Positions 27,130-35,214 of a stretch of DNA of 64,000 nt are shown piece by piece. The DNA comes from a virus. The DNA lies in IMG/VR virus record IMGVR_UViG_3300045738_002140, positions 1-64,000 of that record; one strand, written 5' to 3'. Numbering within the stretch: position 1 is the stretch's first letter; the number at the start of each line of letters is the position of its first letter. Position numbers and translations under genes: made by a program. Under the pieces are notes generated by a model. That model did no database searches and was not told where the DNA came from. It saw only the letters and a program-made list of their open reading frames with translations.

Positions 27130-28842
27130 ATGCACGACCCTTTGGGAAACTTTAATTTTACTATAGTTCCAGACGCAGAAGTCTCTGGGTTTTATCCTCA
27201 CATGGGGACTACGGGATCTAAGGTGACAATAACTGGCGAGTCACTTAAGTATACAACTGGTGTTGCCCTTGTCGACGATTTTCACGATGAGGCACAATTA
27301 GCTTCGTGGAGCCTTCATGAAGGGGACTCGTATTGGGGGGGTACTGATGTAATAAGTGGAACTATACCCTATATAACCTCCCATATAGGGTCTAGGGATT
27401 CATTTGCTATAAGGGTTTATTCTAGCTTAGGGCATACCACCCCGGGAATGGCCCCGGGAGGGGCGGAGTCTTCGGATCGATTCAAGGTAATAGAGCCTAC
27501 GTGCACATTCTTTTGCGATGCAGACTTCAGTGGTTCCTTAAAAGTCAGGGATATACCTTATGATGGTTTGCAAACGGGCTTCCTCGCCAAGGACGAAGAT
27601 GGAAATATAGTATTCAGACAATTAAATGTACAGGGAGTGACTGATTTTAATGCAGCCTCAATTACATTAAGCGCCGGTAGTGGCTTAGTGGGGGGCGGAG
27701 ACCTAACCCAATCTAGGACATTCGACATAGGGGCAGGCACGGGGATTATAGTAAAAGATAACGACATTCATGTAGACACCGGAAATTTTTCGGTTACGGG
27801 TGATAGTTATTTTGATATAGTCCTTACATCTGGCCTACACTCTTCTTCTCATGGGCCTAACGGAGATAGGGTTTACATGACGGATTCTTTAGAGTTAAGT
27901 GTCGGGGCGGGCACGGGAATTATCGTTACAGATACAGACATACACATAGATACTGGCCAAATTCTATCAACAACCGAAGCAGACTCACGATTCCTGCAAA
28001 CGGGGGACGGCTATTTCAACGTAAATGCTGGGCCCGGACTCACTGGCGATATAAAGGTCTACATGGGGGAAGCTCTCGATTTGGGTGTGTTCGTGGATGG
28101 GGAAACCATAAACTTTACTGGTTCTCAGGGGGACGAGATTGGTGCATTCACTGTCATGGATGGAGGCATCACTCCTGAAAAGGTAAGCTTTTGGGACGAA
28201 TTGGTTCTTAAAACTGGAGAGCAATTCATAAGTGGAAATAAATATTTCCATGGAACAGGAACCTTTACTAATCTTTTTGTTCAGGGGTTGTTAACCGCTA
28301 CCGGGGATGGAATATGGGTATCGGATTTATCTATATCGGGGAAGTTAAATCACCCTTCGGCAACTGGAAAATATGTTAGAATGACAGGCATAAGGTGGAA
28401 TGATACTTTCTCTACAACAGAGAAAATAGACTATCAGGACCCGCAGAGCACAGAAGGGGCAGAGATTACGGGTTTATCTATATCACCTAGCGAATCTGGG
28501 CATTCTTTGATAATAGATACAGAGCTGAACTTAAGCGCGGGCAACAATTCTGAAGCCATAATAGCTCTGTTCAAGGATGATGAGGCCACCCCAAGGAGAG
28601 CTTGGTCAAACAACATATATGCTAGAGAGTATGGACAAGTAGTTAGGATGAGGCACGTACACGTAGTAGAAACGACAGGGGAACAGTCTTGGAAGATAAG
28701 GGTAGGAAGAAGGCTGAATCAAAACGGAACAATTTACTTGAACAGGACCCACTATTACGGAGCTAATGGTCCGAGCAACGTGCTAGGAGGAAAAGCGTAT
28801 TCTAATATGACAATAGAAGAAATAAGAGAGTATAAGGAATAA
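27130..28842 (+). CDS. Tail fibre-like protein with N-terminal IPT/TIG domain
   Basis: The 570-residue protein begins with one IPT/TIG unit (GTTGSKVTITGESLKYTTGV, residues 21-100). From about 175 it changes to fibre-type sequence: LSAGSGLVGGGDLTQSRTFD is a motif widespread in phage tail fibres, and GAGTGIIVKDNDIHVDTG is repeated as GAGTGIIVTDTDIHIDTG. These are trimeric beta-structure signatures. The last 150 residues, about 420-570, form a compact beta domain (WKIRVGRRLNQNGTIYLNR) that is a likely receptor-binding tip. It is the final large gene of the group and is followed by an XkdW-like gene, usual beside fibre genes. Confidence 0.75.
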   Translation: MHDPLGNFNFTIVPDAEVSGFYPHMGTTGSKVTITGESLKYTTGVALVDDFHDEAQLASWSLHEGDSYWGGTDVISGTIPYITSHIGSRDSFAIRVYSSLGHTTPGMAPGGAESSDRFKVIEPTCTFFCDADFSGSLKVRDIPYDGLQTGFLAKDEDGNIVFRQLNVQGVTDFNAASITLSAGSGLVGGGDLTQSRTFDIGAGTGIIVKDNDIHVDTGNFSVTGDSYFDIVLTSGLHSSSHGPNGDRVYMTDSLELSVGAGTGIIVTDTDIHIDTGQILSTTEADSRFLQTGDGYFNVNAGPGLTGDIKVYMGEALDLGVFVDGETINFTGSQGDEIGAFTVMDGGITPEKVSFWDELVLKTGEQFISGNKYFHGTGTFTNLFVQGLLTATGDGIWVSDLSISGKLNHPSATGKYVRMTGIRWNDTFSTTEKIDYQDPQSTEGAEITGLSISPSESGHSLIIDTELNLSAGNNSEAIIALFKDDEATPRRAWSNNIYAREYGQVVRMRHVHVVETTGEQSWKIRVGRRLNQNGTIYLNRTHYYGANGPSNVLGGKAYSNMTIEEIREYKE

Positions 28843-28843
28843 A

Positions 28844-29173
28844 ATGGACATATCAAAAATATTAGAAATTAAATATCCAGATCATGAATGGTCCCTAAGG
28901 GGCAACGGTTATGAAAATCTAACTTGGTCTAACAACAACTCTCTTGCTAAACCAACTGAGGAGGAGCTTACTGACATCTGGGAAGAGGGGGAGTTCCAGA
29001 ACAGCATCCTTCTAGAAGGGGTTCGAAACAGCAGACGAGTAGAGATTATGAACGCTTGGCCTATTGAATCTCAATTCGAAGCGCTAACAGAGAGCTCCAT
29101 GGGGAGACCTGAAAAATTAAATGAATTAATAAATTTTATTATAGAAACGAAAGAAAAATATCCTAAGCCTTAG
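28844..29173 (+). CDS. Small XkdW-like tail-associated protein
   Basis: The 109-residue protein has the pattern of small proteins encoded after tail-fibre genes: ILEIKYPDHEWSLRGNGYE, then W and KPTEEELTDIWEE, resembling the XkdW family (K-P-T-x-E-E-L near the middle). The exact function of that family is not known; a fibre assembly or attachment role is usually assumed. It starts one base after the fibre-like gene and converges with the minus-strand gene at 29163, overlapping it by 11 bases. Confidence 0.6.
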   Translation: MDISKILEIKYPDHEWSLRGNGYENLTWSNNNSLAKPTEEELTDIWEEGEFQNSILLEGVRNSRRVEIMNAWPIESQFEALTESSMGRPEKLNELINFIIETKEKYPKP

Positions 29174-29912
29174 CTATTTTATTCATTCTTTCTATTAGTT
29201 CAAAAATTTTAATATTTGGTATCTGGTCTATGTCTGACATGCTCTCTGCCTCTGGGTAGTCTTCTCTGAGCAATCTGTTTTTTACGTTATCAAACGAGAC
29301 ACCTTTTTCTTTCATTAGGGCCTTCAGCAAAAACTTAGGGTCTGCTTGCATTTCTCGCGTGGGCTCGTTGCCCATCTTGGCGTCACCCATTTCTTCTTGG
29401 GAAACGATGTGAATTTTGAGAAAATTTCTTACGCATCTTACGAAAGCCCTGTTCTCTGCGATGGGGCCTAAAAAGTTTTTAGCAAAACTTTTGGTATTAT
29501 TCGGAGACGCATCACCTATTGAAGAGAAGGTAACGCTCCTGCCTTCTGTTTCAAAATTAGGAATCCACGATATGCTGCATGTTACTACGACGTAGTCTGG
29601 TGATGGGGAGGTCACTGTATACGCCACGTTTGTGTAGCCCCTTATCTGCGCTAACTCCTTGATTCCGCCAAGTAGGATAAGTAGGTCTTTGTCTTCTAGC
29701 TTTGTTACGTCTATCGTTGATGTCTTTTGGCGATTAGATACAAGGTATTCTTGTTTAACCATCTTCCTCCAGTCTATGAGGCCCTCTTCGGTAAAGAGAT
29801 ATTCTATTGAAGCATCGTCGATCAAGCCGTGCTCATTTCTCGAGAAAACCTTTGGTGGCGTACAGGAAGAGTTCTCATCTTTCTGCGCGAAGCCTATATT
29901 TTTTTTGGGCAT
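29163..29912 (-). CDS. Hypothetical protein, possible Rad52/ERF-type annealing protein
   Basis: The 249-residue protein is not firmly recognised. Residues about 75-165 combine a strand-rich part (YVVVTCSISW, SVTFSSIGDAS) with a helix carrying AENRAFVRCVRNFLKI. Single-strand annealing proteins of the Rad52/ERF/Sak type show a similar order of strands followed by an A-x-x-R-A-x-x-R-A helix, so a recombination role is possible. The C-terminal 60 residues look like a separate helical unit. It has its own sigma70-like promoter directly before ATG 29912 and no Shine-Dalgarno. A profile comparison with Rad52-like families would settle this. Confidence 0.45.
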   Translation of the reverse strand: MPKKNIGFAQKDENSSCTPPKVFSRNEHGLIDDASIEYLFTEEGLIDWRKMVKQEYLVSNRQKTSTIDVTKLEDKDLLILLGGIKELAQIRGYTNVAYTVTSPSPDYVVVTCSISWIPNFETEGRSVTFSSIGDASPNNTKSFAKNFLGPIAENRAFVRCVRNFLKIHIVSQEEMGDAKMGNEPTREMQADPKFLLKALMKEKGVSFDNVKNRLLREDYPEAESMSDIDQIPNIKIFELIERMNKIAKA

Positions 29913-29917
29913 ATATT

Positions 29918-29945
29918 ATATTACTATAAAAACCAATAAAGTCAA
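29918..29945 (-). promoter_or_regulatory. Sigma70-like promoter of the 29912 gene
   Basis: TTGACT, 16 bases, TAATAT, then five bases to the ATG. A perfect TATAAT also overlaps, at 19-base spacing. No ribosome-binding site is present, so a leaderless mRNA is likely. Confidence 0.5.
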
Positions 29946-31129
29946 GCGTCTTTTTTAAGAATGTAATAATCTTGAATCTCTTTCCAGAAGGATTTGTCGT
30001 CTATTATTTTCTGGGGCTTGTAGTCAAAGCCTTCGATCTCTTTGCCTTTATGCCAAGCGGCTACGCTGGGGTATATTTTGCCTTTTGAGATGAGAAACTT
30101 GTTTGATTTATAGTAAAGATTGTCTATTCCTTCGCTCTTTATTTTTTCTATGTCTTCCTTTTTGGGGTGACCTTTTGGCAGGATGACGTTATGGTCCATG
30201 TAGTCTATCTTTATTTCATTTAGTTCTTTTTTATCCATTTCAGATAAAAGAATTGGCCTCACTCCGCCTAGCCTAATAAGGCTCTCTACGAATTGGGGGT
30301 CGTGGTTGTCTTTTTCTATAAGGTAAACTATTTGTTTTATCTTGTCTTTAAATTTTTTTATTATATCTAAAGAGATAGGCTTATTGGTCAGTATGGAGCA
30401 GGGGGTTTTCAGCAATTGATTAACTAAGATGTCCTCGTCAAAATGCAAGTCCATTCTCATGATAATAGAATCAATTAACATCCCTTGTATATTAATTGTT
30501 GAGTGTGGCACGGATTGTACGTTCTTGGGTAGGTAGTTGGGCCCTCTCGTCACGGTGGTATAGCCATAGTCATAATCTATATCTAGTAGAGATAGGACGC
30601 TTTTTGCTATTTCTTCTGGTTTTATTGAGTTGATTGACTTCGGGTTTTCTTCGGTTGCGTAGCTCGGCTTTTTGCCCTCCCTGTCTGGCTCTAGTAATAT
30701 TTGGTTTTGTTTTTCTCCCCAGTAGGGGCTCGCTTGGCTTGGGTAAATATTAGAATAAAGCGCCACCATTTTTTTGTTGTAAGAAGAGGCTATATGGACG
30801 GGGAAGCTGTCTGCGCCTAGGTGTAGCATGGAGTTTCTTATTAGGTAAGCTGCTTGGCCTATGCTCGTTGTACCTTGGGTGCTTCTGCATTTGTTTATTT
30901 GAGGATCTTCTTTGGTTCCTATTTGTAGTATTTCAATTCCGTTTTCCGATAGGGGCTCATAGATTATGTCTATGACCTCTTGCCAAAAATCATAACATTT
31001 AGAATCAAATTTACTTCTGGGGTGGAGGGTTATGTATTTTTCCATGTCGTGTGGAAAAAACTTTTCCAAAATATAAGGCTTGTCTATTTTGGCTCCGCTT
31101 CCTAGCGCATATCTTTCTATTAAGTGCAT
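29942..31129 (-). CDS. C-terminal half of a split GT9 (heptosyltransferase-like) enzyme with extra domain
   Basis: The 395-residue protein begins abruptly with HLIERYALGSGAK, which in GT9 enzymes lies in the middle (the H-x-V-E-R-Y element). It continues with the donor-binding C-lobe: ITLHPRSKFDSKCYDFW, GTTSIGQAAYLIRNSMLHLG, ADSFPVHIASSYNKKMVALY and an SPYWG end (residues 35-140). The GT9 N-lobe is missing here, but an N-lobe ending at the matching point is found at the end of the 31813-33729 protein. Residues 175-395 form another unit of unknown function. GT9 enzymes transfer heptose from ADP-heptose. Activity would need association with the other half; alternatively this is a remnant. Confidence 0.7.
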   Translation of the reverse strand: MHLIERYALGSGAKIDKPYILEKFFPHDMEKYITLHPRSKFDSKCYDFWQEVIDIIYEPLSENGIEILQIGTKEDPQINKCRSTQGTTSIGQAAYLIRNSMLHLGADSFPVHIASSYNKKMVALYSNIYPSQASPYWGEKQNQILLEPDREGKKPSYATEENPKSINSIKPEEIAKSVLSLLDIDYDYGYTTVTRGPNYLPKNVQSVPHSTINIQGMLIDSIIMRMDLHFDEDILVNQLLKTPCSILTNKPISLDIIKKFKDKIKQIVYLIEKDNHDPQFVESLIRLGGVRPILLSEMDKKELNEIKIDYMDHNVILPKGHPKKEDIEKIKSEGIDNLYYKSNKFLISKGKIYPSVAAWHKGKEIEGFDYKPQKIIDDKSFWKEIQDYYILKKDA

Positions 31130-31130
31130 T

Positions 31131-31811
31131 TTATCTAAAGTCTATTCCGTATTTGGGCAAAAAAGCATGTCTTATCTCCACCTTCGGGGTGACATAAATT
31201 TTGTATCCGATCTTTCTTGCTTTTTCGAAGAAGGGTATGTGTTCATTTTTCTGGTGGTATGGATCGTATCTTAGGCCGGGCCCAGCTACGAGGGGTTCAC
31301 CCACCCCGATTCCTCCGAACTGGTGTTCTCTGTATATATCCGCTGGCATAAGGAAGCATGTACCGACAGAGGAAACCGATTGAAGGTCTTCGTCTGGTAG
31401 GCTATTGTATGGCTGCTTGTAATCAAAACATTTTCCGTCTAGATCCACAAAACAAGAGATATCATAAAACCTTTTAAACGGCCAAGTTTCATTCTCCTCT
31501 ATAAAAACATATGGAGCAACAACATGTTGATCAGTAAGCGACAGAAGCTTTTGAATTATATCTTTATCAAACTCTACTATATCTGTGTCAATCCAGAAAA
31601 CGTGAGTATGGTCGTCTTTTAGGTGCTTGTCTATAGCGTTATTGCGGGCGTTAGATTCAGCGGCCCATGGCCCTTGGAAGGACGACACGGCCTCATCATA
31701 AACCACGACCTCTTTATCTTCATAAGATAATTCATTTGCGATTCTTTCGGCATTCTTTACCCATGCCTCTGGTCCGTTTGGTCTAAGCAATAGTGGAACT
31801 AAAATTTTCAT
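31131..31811 (-). CDS. Family 2-like glycosyltransferase lying between the two GT9 halves
   Basis: The 226-residue protein starts at ATG 31811, one base after the stop of the upstream gene; the longer frame to 31829 runs into that gene. MKILVPLLLRPNGPEAWVKN is followed by AESNARNNAIDKHL and an Asp-Thr-Asp metal motif in HVFWIDTDIV at about residue 77, giving a GT-A glycosyltransferase. GTCFLMPADIYREHQFGG and the late RHAFLP His-containing segment are typical of GT-A acceptor sites. It starts and ends within a few bases of its neighbours, exactly in the break between the GT9 halves, which suggests insertion of this gene split an older enzyme. Confidence 0.75.
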   Translation of the reverse strand: MKILVPLLLRPNGPEAWVKNAERIANELSYEDKEVVVYDEAVSSFQGPWAAESNARNNAIDKHLKDDHTHVFWIDTDIVEFDKDIIQKLLSLTDQHVVAPYVFIEENETWPFKRFYDISCFVDLDGKCFDYKQPYNSLPDEDLQSVSSVGTCFLMPADIYREHQFGGIGVGEPLVAGPGLRYDPYHQKNEHIPFFEKARKIGYKIYVTPKVEIRHAFLPKYGIDFR

Positions 31812-31812
31812 A

Positions 31813-33729
31813 TTAATATTTAAGGTCAAAAGCTATTTTATCTTTAGCATTATGTTGGTAATCAAACATCCTTTGGGTTCCTGAATAGGGTAGGAATGCC
31901 ACTTCGAAAAATCCCTTATGGTCTCCTTGGCCCTCTAGCCATAGAAGGCTATCCATTTGGGATATGTACGGTATAATTTTGTGCACATATTTGTTGCCTT
32001 GTAGTACCTCAAAGTTTTTCTTGTTTGTCGCAACATAAAGATTATAATCTGGGTATTGTTCTCTTAAGGATTTAAAAAGGCTTGTCGAGAGAAAGACGTC
32101 CCCTATGCTGTCGGGCATAACGTACAGCATCCTTTTGCCTTCGTCGTCTTTGTCGAGGATTTCCTCAAATTTCATTTCTTTTTTACTCTCTTCGTCTTGG
32201 GCGACTTTTCTGAAGTAGTTTTCTACGTCTGCCCTTGTTCTTCCTTTAGAAATTTCTTGTGTCCAGTACTTGTGTCCTTCGTCGGCTTCGTCTACTTTCA
32301 TGTTTAGTATGTGTTCGTACAAGTAGATTAACCATTTGTCGTCTTCTTTTATTTCTGGTATAACTGCTGTGGGGTCTTTGGGTCTTCCCTTTATGGGGAA
32401 ATCATATTTTACTAAATCGAATTTTTTTATTTCTTGCTCTATAAAATTGCCTATTGTCTTTGGGGAATAGTTGTCTAGTGTCCACTGTCTGGCTTTTTCT
32501 CCCATCTCTCTTAGGGGTTTGGGCTTCATGAAATATACCTTACGTATATTTTTAGCTATAGCATATGGTTTTGTTGAAGCCTTGATGAACTCTGTGTTGT
32601 GCTCTCTGTACTCTGCCCAGTCTAGGGCAAGTGACCCCGCTGGGCTTTCGCACATTTCTTCCCCGCAGCTATAGTCTGTTACTAGGGTAACTAGCTCTGT
32701 AAGCTTGGCTTCTTGTATTGGTATTTCTTGTCCTCCCGATGTAAACGGGTGGCAGTATACATCCATAAGGTTATATACTTCATTAAGTTGTTCTTCTGTC
32801 ACCCCCAAGCCTACGTTAGTAGTTCCTCTGCACTTTTTGTTTCCACAGCTATCGCAGTCTTGGTCTTGCCCTGTAAAGTTTTGTATTTTATATGAAAGAC
32901 ATTGGTTGCATACATAGGTGGTGAATATTTCTTTTTTGTCTATTTTATATTCGTCTGATAAGCGCAGGATGTTCCACCCTTCTCCGAAATGAGTATGCAG
33001 CAAGAGTCCGGTGGGCCGTTTTTTGTCATAATATTTATCTTTCCAAATTTTATATCCCTCTAGAAGATTTGGCACAGATTTCCTTAGTTGATTTCTAAAA
33101 ACAAAACCAATCATGAAGATGTCCTGCGGGAGGCCATGTCTTTTCCTTAGCTCTTTTCTCTCGTTGTCTTTTAATCTAAAGAAATAAGAGTCATCTACTG
33201 CCCCGTGGACTGTCTTTACGTGTTTATGCCCTAGCTTGTGTAGGGCTTTTGTCGCGAAGTTTGACCATATCCAGTAGTTTTTTATTTTGGGGGCTTTTTC
33301 TATGGCCGATGGGAGTATGGGTAGGGAGTCTAGGGTTGTCCAAATCACAGAATTAATTTTATTAAACCAAGGCTTATCTATTGAAAAGTCAACACCCCAT
33401 ATATCTTGGGCAGCAATATATATGTCTGGCTTTTCTTGCTCGATCACCTTATCAAGATAATGCGCCCCGTAAGCAGCCATTCTGGCTACGTTTGGGTCTT
33501 TGTTGAGGTTTTTCAGTTCCTCTTGACTGTCCGGTAGGCACCCTAGAGATTGCCAAGGGGTTCTCGCTAGTTGTGGATTTGACCAATTTAACCCGCAGCA
33601 ATAATGAACTAGGTCGTACTTTCCTGTATTGTGAAGGTAAGTAAGAATGGCCTTCGCATTTCTGCCAAAGCCTGTCTTAGCAAGGGAAAAATCGCTTTGA
33701 AATACTATTTTCTTTTTTCTGTTGGACAT
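31813..33729 (-). CDS. GT4 glycosyltransferase with zinc-ribbon insertion fused to a GT9 N-lobe
   Basis: The 638-residue protein has three parts. Residues 1-440 are a GT-B fold of the GT4 type (TGFGRNAKAIL, TVHGAVDDSYF, then PIQEAKLTELVTLVTD with the E...E pattern near 336-340). Inside it, residues 270-300 hold four cysteines as Cys274-x2-Cys277 and Cys292-x2-Cys295, an apparent zinc ribbon. Residues about 533-638 are a GT9 N-lobe (MLYVMPDSIGDVFLSTSLF, KSLREQYPDYNLYVAT) that stops at IAFDLKY, just where the next GT9 half would continue. It is followed immediately by the inserted GT2-like gene. Activity is expected for the GT4 part; the GT9 half needs a partner. Confidence 0.72.
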   Translation of the reverse strand: MSNRKKKIVFQSDFSLAKTGFGRNAKAILTYLHNTGKYDLVHYCCGLNWSNPQLARTPWQSLGCLPDSQEELKNLNKDPNVARMAAYGAHYLDKVIEQEKPDIYIAAQDIWGVDFSIDKPWFNKINSVIWTTLDSLPILPSAIEKAPKIKNYWIWSNFATKALHKLGHKHVKTVHGAVDDSYFFRLKDNERKELRKRHGLPQDIFMIGFVFRNQLRKSVPNLLEGYKIWKDKYYDKKRPTGLLLHTHFGEGWNILRLSDEYKIDKKEIFTTYVCNQCLSYKIQNFTGQDQDCDSCGNKKCRGTTNVGLGVTEEQLNEVYNLMDVYCHPFTSGGQEIPIQEAKLTELVTLVTDYSCGEEMCESPAGSLALDWAEYREHNTEFIKASTKPYAIAKNIRKVYFMKPKPLREMGEKARQWTLDNYSPKTIGNFIEQEIKKFDLVKYDFPIKGRPKDPTAVIPEIKEDDKWLIYLYEHILNMKVDEADEGHKYWTQEISKGRTRADVENYFRKVAQDEESKKEMKFEEILDKDDEGKRMLYVMPDSIGDVFLSTSLFKSLREQYPDYNLYVATNKKNFEVLQGNKYVHKIIPYISQMDSLLWLEGQGDHKGFFEVAFLPYSGTQRMFDYQHNAKDKIAFDLKY

Positions 33730-33732
33730 ATT

Positions 33733-34281
33733 CTACCACGGTATCCCGTCTCCTTCGTCGTCTTGTTTGTCGTCTTGTTTGTCTTCCTCTAGGTCTACGA
33801 CTTTAACGGGTTCTTCCTCTTCATTATTTTGAGGAAGAGTCATGGTTTTATCCAAAAAAACTTCTAAATCATGTCTTAGCACCCTTGCTTCTGGGAAGGT
33901 GAAGCCAATGACAAAGCCAGTTTTTGCTGTCGAATCTTCTTTCTCTTGTTTATTTATGGAGAAAGAAAAGCCAACCTGTTTACCATCTCTAAGATAAGGG
34001 CTAAATTTAATTTGGAGAACTTGATTCTGGCTACTGTGGTAGGCCGAGAATTCCCTGTTAGATTCTATTGAGTCTATGAACCCACCAACCTCCATTCTGG
34101 AGAGCTTGGTGATTACTCTTCCTTTGGGGTTTTCTTTGTTCTTGGAGAAGGAGCCTATCTTTCTTTCGCTGTTCCATGAGGCCTGTTTTATTAAAGACGA
34201 CATGACTGAGCCATCTCTATTAAGCCAAAATGAGCAAGCAGATCCGGTGTTCTTGGCGTTTGGTTTATAAAATTGTATCAT
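33733..34281 (-). CDS. ssb: Single-stranded DNA-binding protein (probable)
   Basis: The 182-residue protein has a core at residues about 50-140 (ITKLSRMEVGGFIDSIESNR, EFSAYHSSQNQVLQIKFSPY, QVGFSFSINKQE) with strand patterns of a small beta-sheet DNA-binding domain. It is followed by a long acidic tail (NNEEEEPVKVVDLEEDKQDD) ending DGIPW. An acidic tail with a terminal aromatic is the protein-docking signal of bacterial and phage SSBs. The fold may be whirly or PC4-like rather than OB; I cannot decide this from sequence. It lies between glycosyltransferases and replication genes and has a near-consensus promoter just before the ATG. Confidence 0.65.
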   Translation of the reverse strand: MIQFYKPNAKNTGSACSFWLNRDGSVMSSLIKQASWNSERKIGSFSKNKENPKGRVITKLSRMEVGGFIDSIESNREFSAYHSSQNQVLQIKFSPYLRDGKQVGFSFSINKQEKEDSTAKTGFVIGFTFPEARVLRHDLEVFLDKTMTLPQNNEEEEPVKVVDLEEDKQDDKQDDEGDGIPW

Positions 34282-34286
34282 ACTTA

Positions 34287-34314
34287 ATAATATCAGGTTT
34301 ACTTAGAATGTCAA
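34287..34314 (-). promoter_or_regulatory. Near-consensus sigma70 promoter of the ssb gene
   Basis: TTGACA, 16 bases, TATTAT, then five bases to ATG 34281. The -35 box lies inside the end of the epimerase gene. With so short a distance the transcript would begin at the start codon. Confidence 0.6.
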
Positions 34315-35214
34315 CTCATTTCTTAAATAATCTTTAAGTTTTTTTGTGGCTTTCCAGCCAAGTATTTTTTTCGCTTTTGTTACGTCTGCGAGCGTATGTC
34401 TTGCTTCGCCAACTCTTGTTTCAATATGTTCTTTTTCGCCACCAATCATTTCGGCTAAGCTGTTTACGCTATACGATACGCCTGAGCCTATGTTGAATAC
34501 CTCTCCAAAGGCTTTTTTATTTTCAGTCATGAGGGCAAGGATGTTTGCGTTTACTACGTCTTCGACGTGGGTGAAGTCTCTGGTTTGTTCCCCGTCTCCT
34601 ACTACCGTCATGGGCGTACCGCCTTTATGTTGCTCTAGGAATAAGCCAACAACTGGAGCGTAGAGCCCCTTGAGCGGCTGCCTGTCTCCATAGACATTAA
34701 AGTACCTAAACACTATCGTTTCTAAGCCGCAGGAATCATTAAAAAATTTACATAAATTTTCTGATGCCAGCTTGCTTATAGAATAGGGGTTTAAGCAGTC
34801 CGTGGGCATGTCTTCTATAAGTGGTGGATCATTTTTTAGTCCGTATACAGAAGACGTAGATGAAAATACAAACCTCTTGACCCCGTTGTCTTTGCATGCC
34901 TGTAGCAAATTAGCGGTTCCTACGTAGTTTACTATGCAAACCTTGACGGGGTCATCTATGCTTTTTTGTATTCTTGCTTCGGCAGCTAGGTGAATCACAG
35001 CGTCTGGCTTTTCTCTGAGAAAAAGATGCTTGATGCCGTCTTGATGTTCTATGCTATTAAATAAATTTTTTACGCCACGCTTTTTCCAATAAAACTTTTC
35101 GTTTGACTCTGCGGATTCATTATCTACGCAAACAACATCATGGCCATCTTCATAAAGTCGGTCAACAATATGGCTGCCTATGAACCCCGCACCACCTGTA
35201 ACTATTATTTTCAT
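34303..35214 (-). CDS. NAD-dependent sugar-nucleotide epimerase/dehydratase, GalE-like
   Basis: The 303-residue protein is an extended short-chain dehydrogenase: TGGAGFIGS cofactor loop at 7-15, HLAAEARIQKSIDDP, FSSTSSVYG and the catalytic Tyr-x3-Lys in NPYSISKLASE. It should bind NAD and epimerise or dehydrate a nucleotide sugar, with UDP-glucose 4-epimerase relatives the nearest in layout. It starts by ATGA overlap with the end of the polymerase gene, although its job is sugar metabolism. Its substrate cannot be fixed from sequence; it probably supplies the glycosyltransferases downstream on the same strand. Confidence 0.85.
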   Translation of the reverse strand: MKIIVTGGAGFIGSHIVDRLYEDGHDVVCVDNESAESNEKFYWKKRGVKNLFNSIEHQDGIKHLFLREKPDAVIHLAAEARIQKSIDDPVKVCIVNYVGTANLLQACKDNGVKRFVFSSTSSVYGLKNDPPLIEDMPTDCLNPYSISKLASENLCKFFNDSCGLETIVFRYFNVYGDRQPLKGLYAPVVGLFLEQHKGGTPMTVVGDGEQTRDFTHVEDVVNANILALMTENKKAFGEVFNIGSGVSYSVNSLAEMIGGEKEHIETRVGEARHTLADVTKAKKILGWKATKKLKDYLRNELTF

